Assembly (NCBI GenBank): GCA_007116275.1
Contig: SKIU01000080.1
Span: forward strand, 1-14,776
Direction: 5' to 3'
Length of the DNA: 14,776 nucleotides
From: a candidate division SR1 bacterium
Lineage (GTDB): Bacteria; Patescibacteriota; Gracilibacteria; Absconditabacterales; Absconditicoccaceae
This document shows positions 14,338 through 14,776 of the stretch, piece by piece; the first letter of the stretch is position 1, and each line of letters starts with the position of its first letter. Position numbers and translations under genes: made by a program. A model generated the notes under the pieces. It was not told the DNA's origin, searched no databases, and saw nothing but the letters and a program-made list of their open reading frames with translations.

Positions 14338-14776
14338 ATGATTGAGTTGATAGAGCCGATGTGGGGGCAGAGTCTTTTGTTAGTTATGCATCGTATTATG
14401 GAAAATCCTTTGTGGGCTGAGATTTTGCCTGTAGTTGCTGATGTTTTTGTGTTTGTGTATCCGGTGTATTTGGTGGTGCTTTATGGGTGTGGGATGTATA
14501 CTAGTTGCAAGATGCAAGATGCAAGTTGAAGGTTTTTTGCTTTTATTTCAAAATGGATTCCGGCTCGGGGGCCGGAATGACACAATAGATATAATTTAAA
14601 AGAATCAGCCTTGTGGATATTTTTGGCGGGGATATTGAGTACGGGGTTTAATATACTTGTGCAGTTCTTTTTGGTGAAAGATAGGCCTGATGTTGTTATG
14701 GATTTGCTCTATCAAAAGAGAGAAGATTTGATTCTCTATGATTATTTACCATCAGCAAGTTTTCCGTCAGATCATG
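14338..14776 (+). CDS. PAP2-family phosphatase (BcrC/undecaprenyl-PP phosphatase-like), 3' end off window
   Basis: The frame stays open for 146 codons to the window edge when UGA is Gly. Residues 27-52 form a membrane helix (AEILPVVADVFVFVYPVYLV followed by VLYG). A hydrophobic pair (ALWIFLAGILSTGFNILVQF) precedes LVKDRPDVV and, at the edge, SASFPSDH. These are motifs C1 (K...RP) and C2 (PSxH) of PAP2 acid phosphatases; SFPSDH is typical of the undecaprenyl-pyrophosphatase branch that recycles the cell-wall lipid carrier. The stretch at about residues 56-84 is unusual: it is encoded by heptamer array 3 and hairpin element 2, and holds both UGA codons of the gene (64 and 81). All other visible glycines are GGN. 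The third motif with the second catalytic His lies beyond the window. Confidence 0.82.
14504..14531. repeat. Heptamer array 3 (4 x 7 bases), inside the PAP2 gene
   Basis: Units GTTGCAA, GATGCAA, GATGCAA and GTTGAAG span 28 bases and are read through in frame by the PAP2 gene. UGA codon 64 (14527-14529) falls in the last unit. Confidence 0.85.
14554..14581. repeat. Hairpin element 2, TGGATTC...GAATGAC, inside the PAP2 gene
   Basis: This 28-base element has the same two ends as element 1 but a different core: ATTCCGGC and GCCGGAAT pair as 8-base arms. It is GC-rich against its surroundings. It is translated as WIPARGPEGH, with the last UGA of the gene at 14578-14580. Confidence 0.8.

Noticed and set aside
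12296..14581. CRISPR array
   Set aside because: The repeats are 7-base tandem units without spacers, or isolated hairpins. There are no regular repeat-spacer units and no cas genes.

Overview
The window comes from an AT-rich bacterium that reads UGA as glycine (translation table 25), as known in Candidatus Absconditabacteria (SR1) and Gracilibacteria (BD1-5/GN02). Under the standard code almost every gene here looks shattered. With UGA = Gly they become full-length, recognisable proteins, and UGA falls on invariant glycines: the first Gly of the Walker A motif GPNGSGKS of an ATPase, both recoded Gly of DRGLCGG in ATP synthase gamma, and the first Gly of GRIGNFLNQE in Lgt. By hand count there are about 84 in-frame UGA codons in 17 genes, and all 16 genes whose end lies in the window stop with UAA or UAG. 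All coordinates below use this code.

Layout. 1-272: no assignable gene. 273-473 (-): a 66-aa unknown protein, divergent from 632-2569 (+), an OLD-like ATPase fused to a TOPRIM nuclease domain. 5268 to 2566 (-): ATP synthase gamma, a NifU/IscU-like protein with altered ligands, a holin-4_2-type membrane protein, an 80-aa membrane protein, and an HTH/coiled-coil/tail-anchored protein whose stop overlaps that of the ATPase. 5371-5640 (-): an 89-aa unknown. 5807-8412 (+): an AbiEi-like regulator and a Na/Pi-cotransporter-type carrier with a PhoU-like tail. 11771 to 8354 (-): a tight run serS, a membrane-anchored Gln-rich coiled-coil protein, then lgt, whose end overlaps the carrier gene by 59 bases. 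11871-12296 (+): a membrane-anchored Holliday-junction-resolvase-like nuclease, convergent with a secreted VanW-domain protein (12327-13424, -). 13579-14776 (+): endonuclease III (nth) and a PAP2-family phosphatase that runs off the right edge.

The genes are mostly housekeeping and envelope functions: tRNA charging, ATP synthesis, phosphate transport, lipoprotein lipidation, undecaprenyl-type phosphatase, VanW and base-excision repair. Two are possible defence-type genes (OLD-like nuclease and orphan AbiEi-like protein), but neither has its usual partner here.

The most unusual structure is at the right end. Three 28-base arrays, each of four heptamers related to GTTGCAA, lie at 12296, 13855 and 14504. 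Two hairpin elements bounded by TGGATTC and GAATGAC lie at 14282 and 14554. Two arrays and one hairpin sit in frame inside nth and the PAP2 gene, and the only UGA codons in those two genes are the ones inside these repeats. No CRISPR array, rRNA, tRNA or complete insertion sequence was seen.
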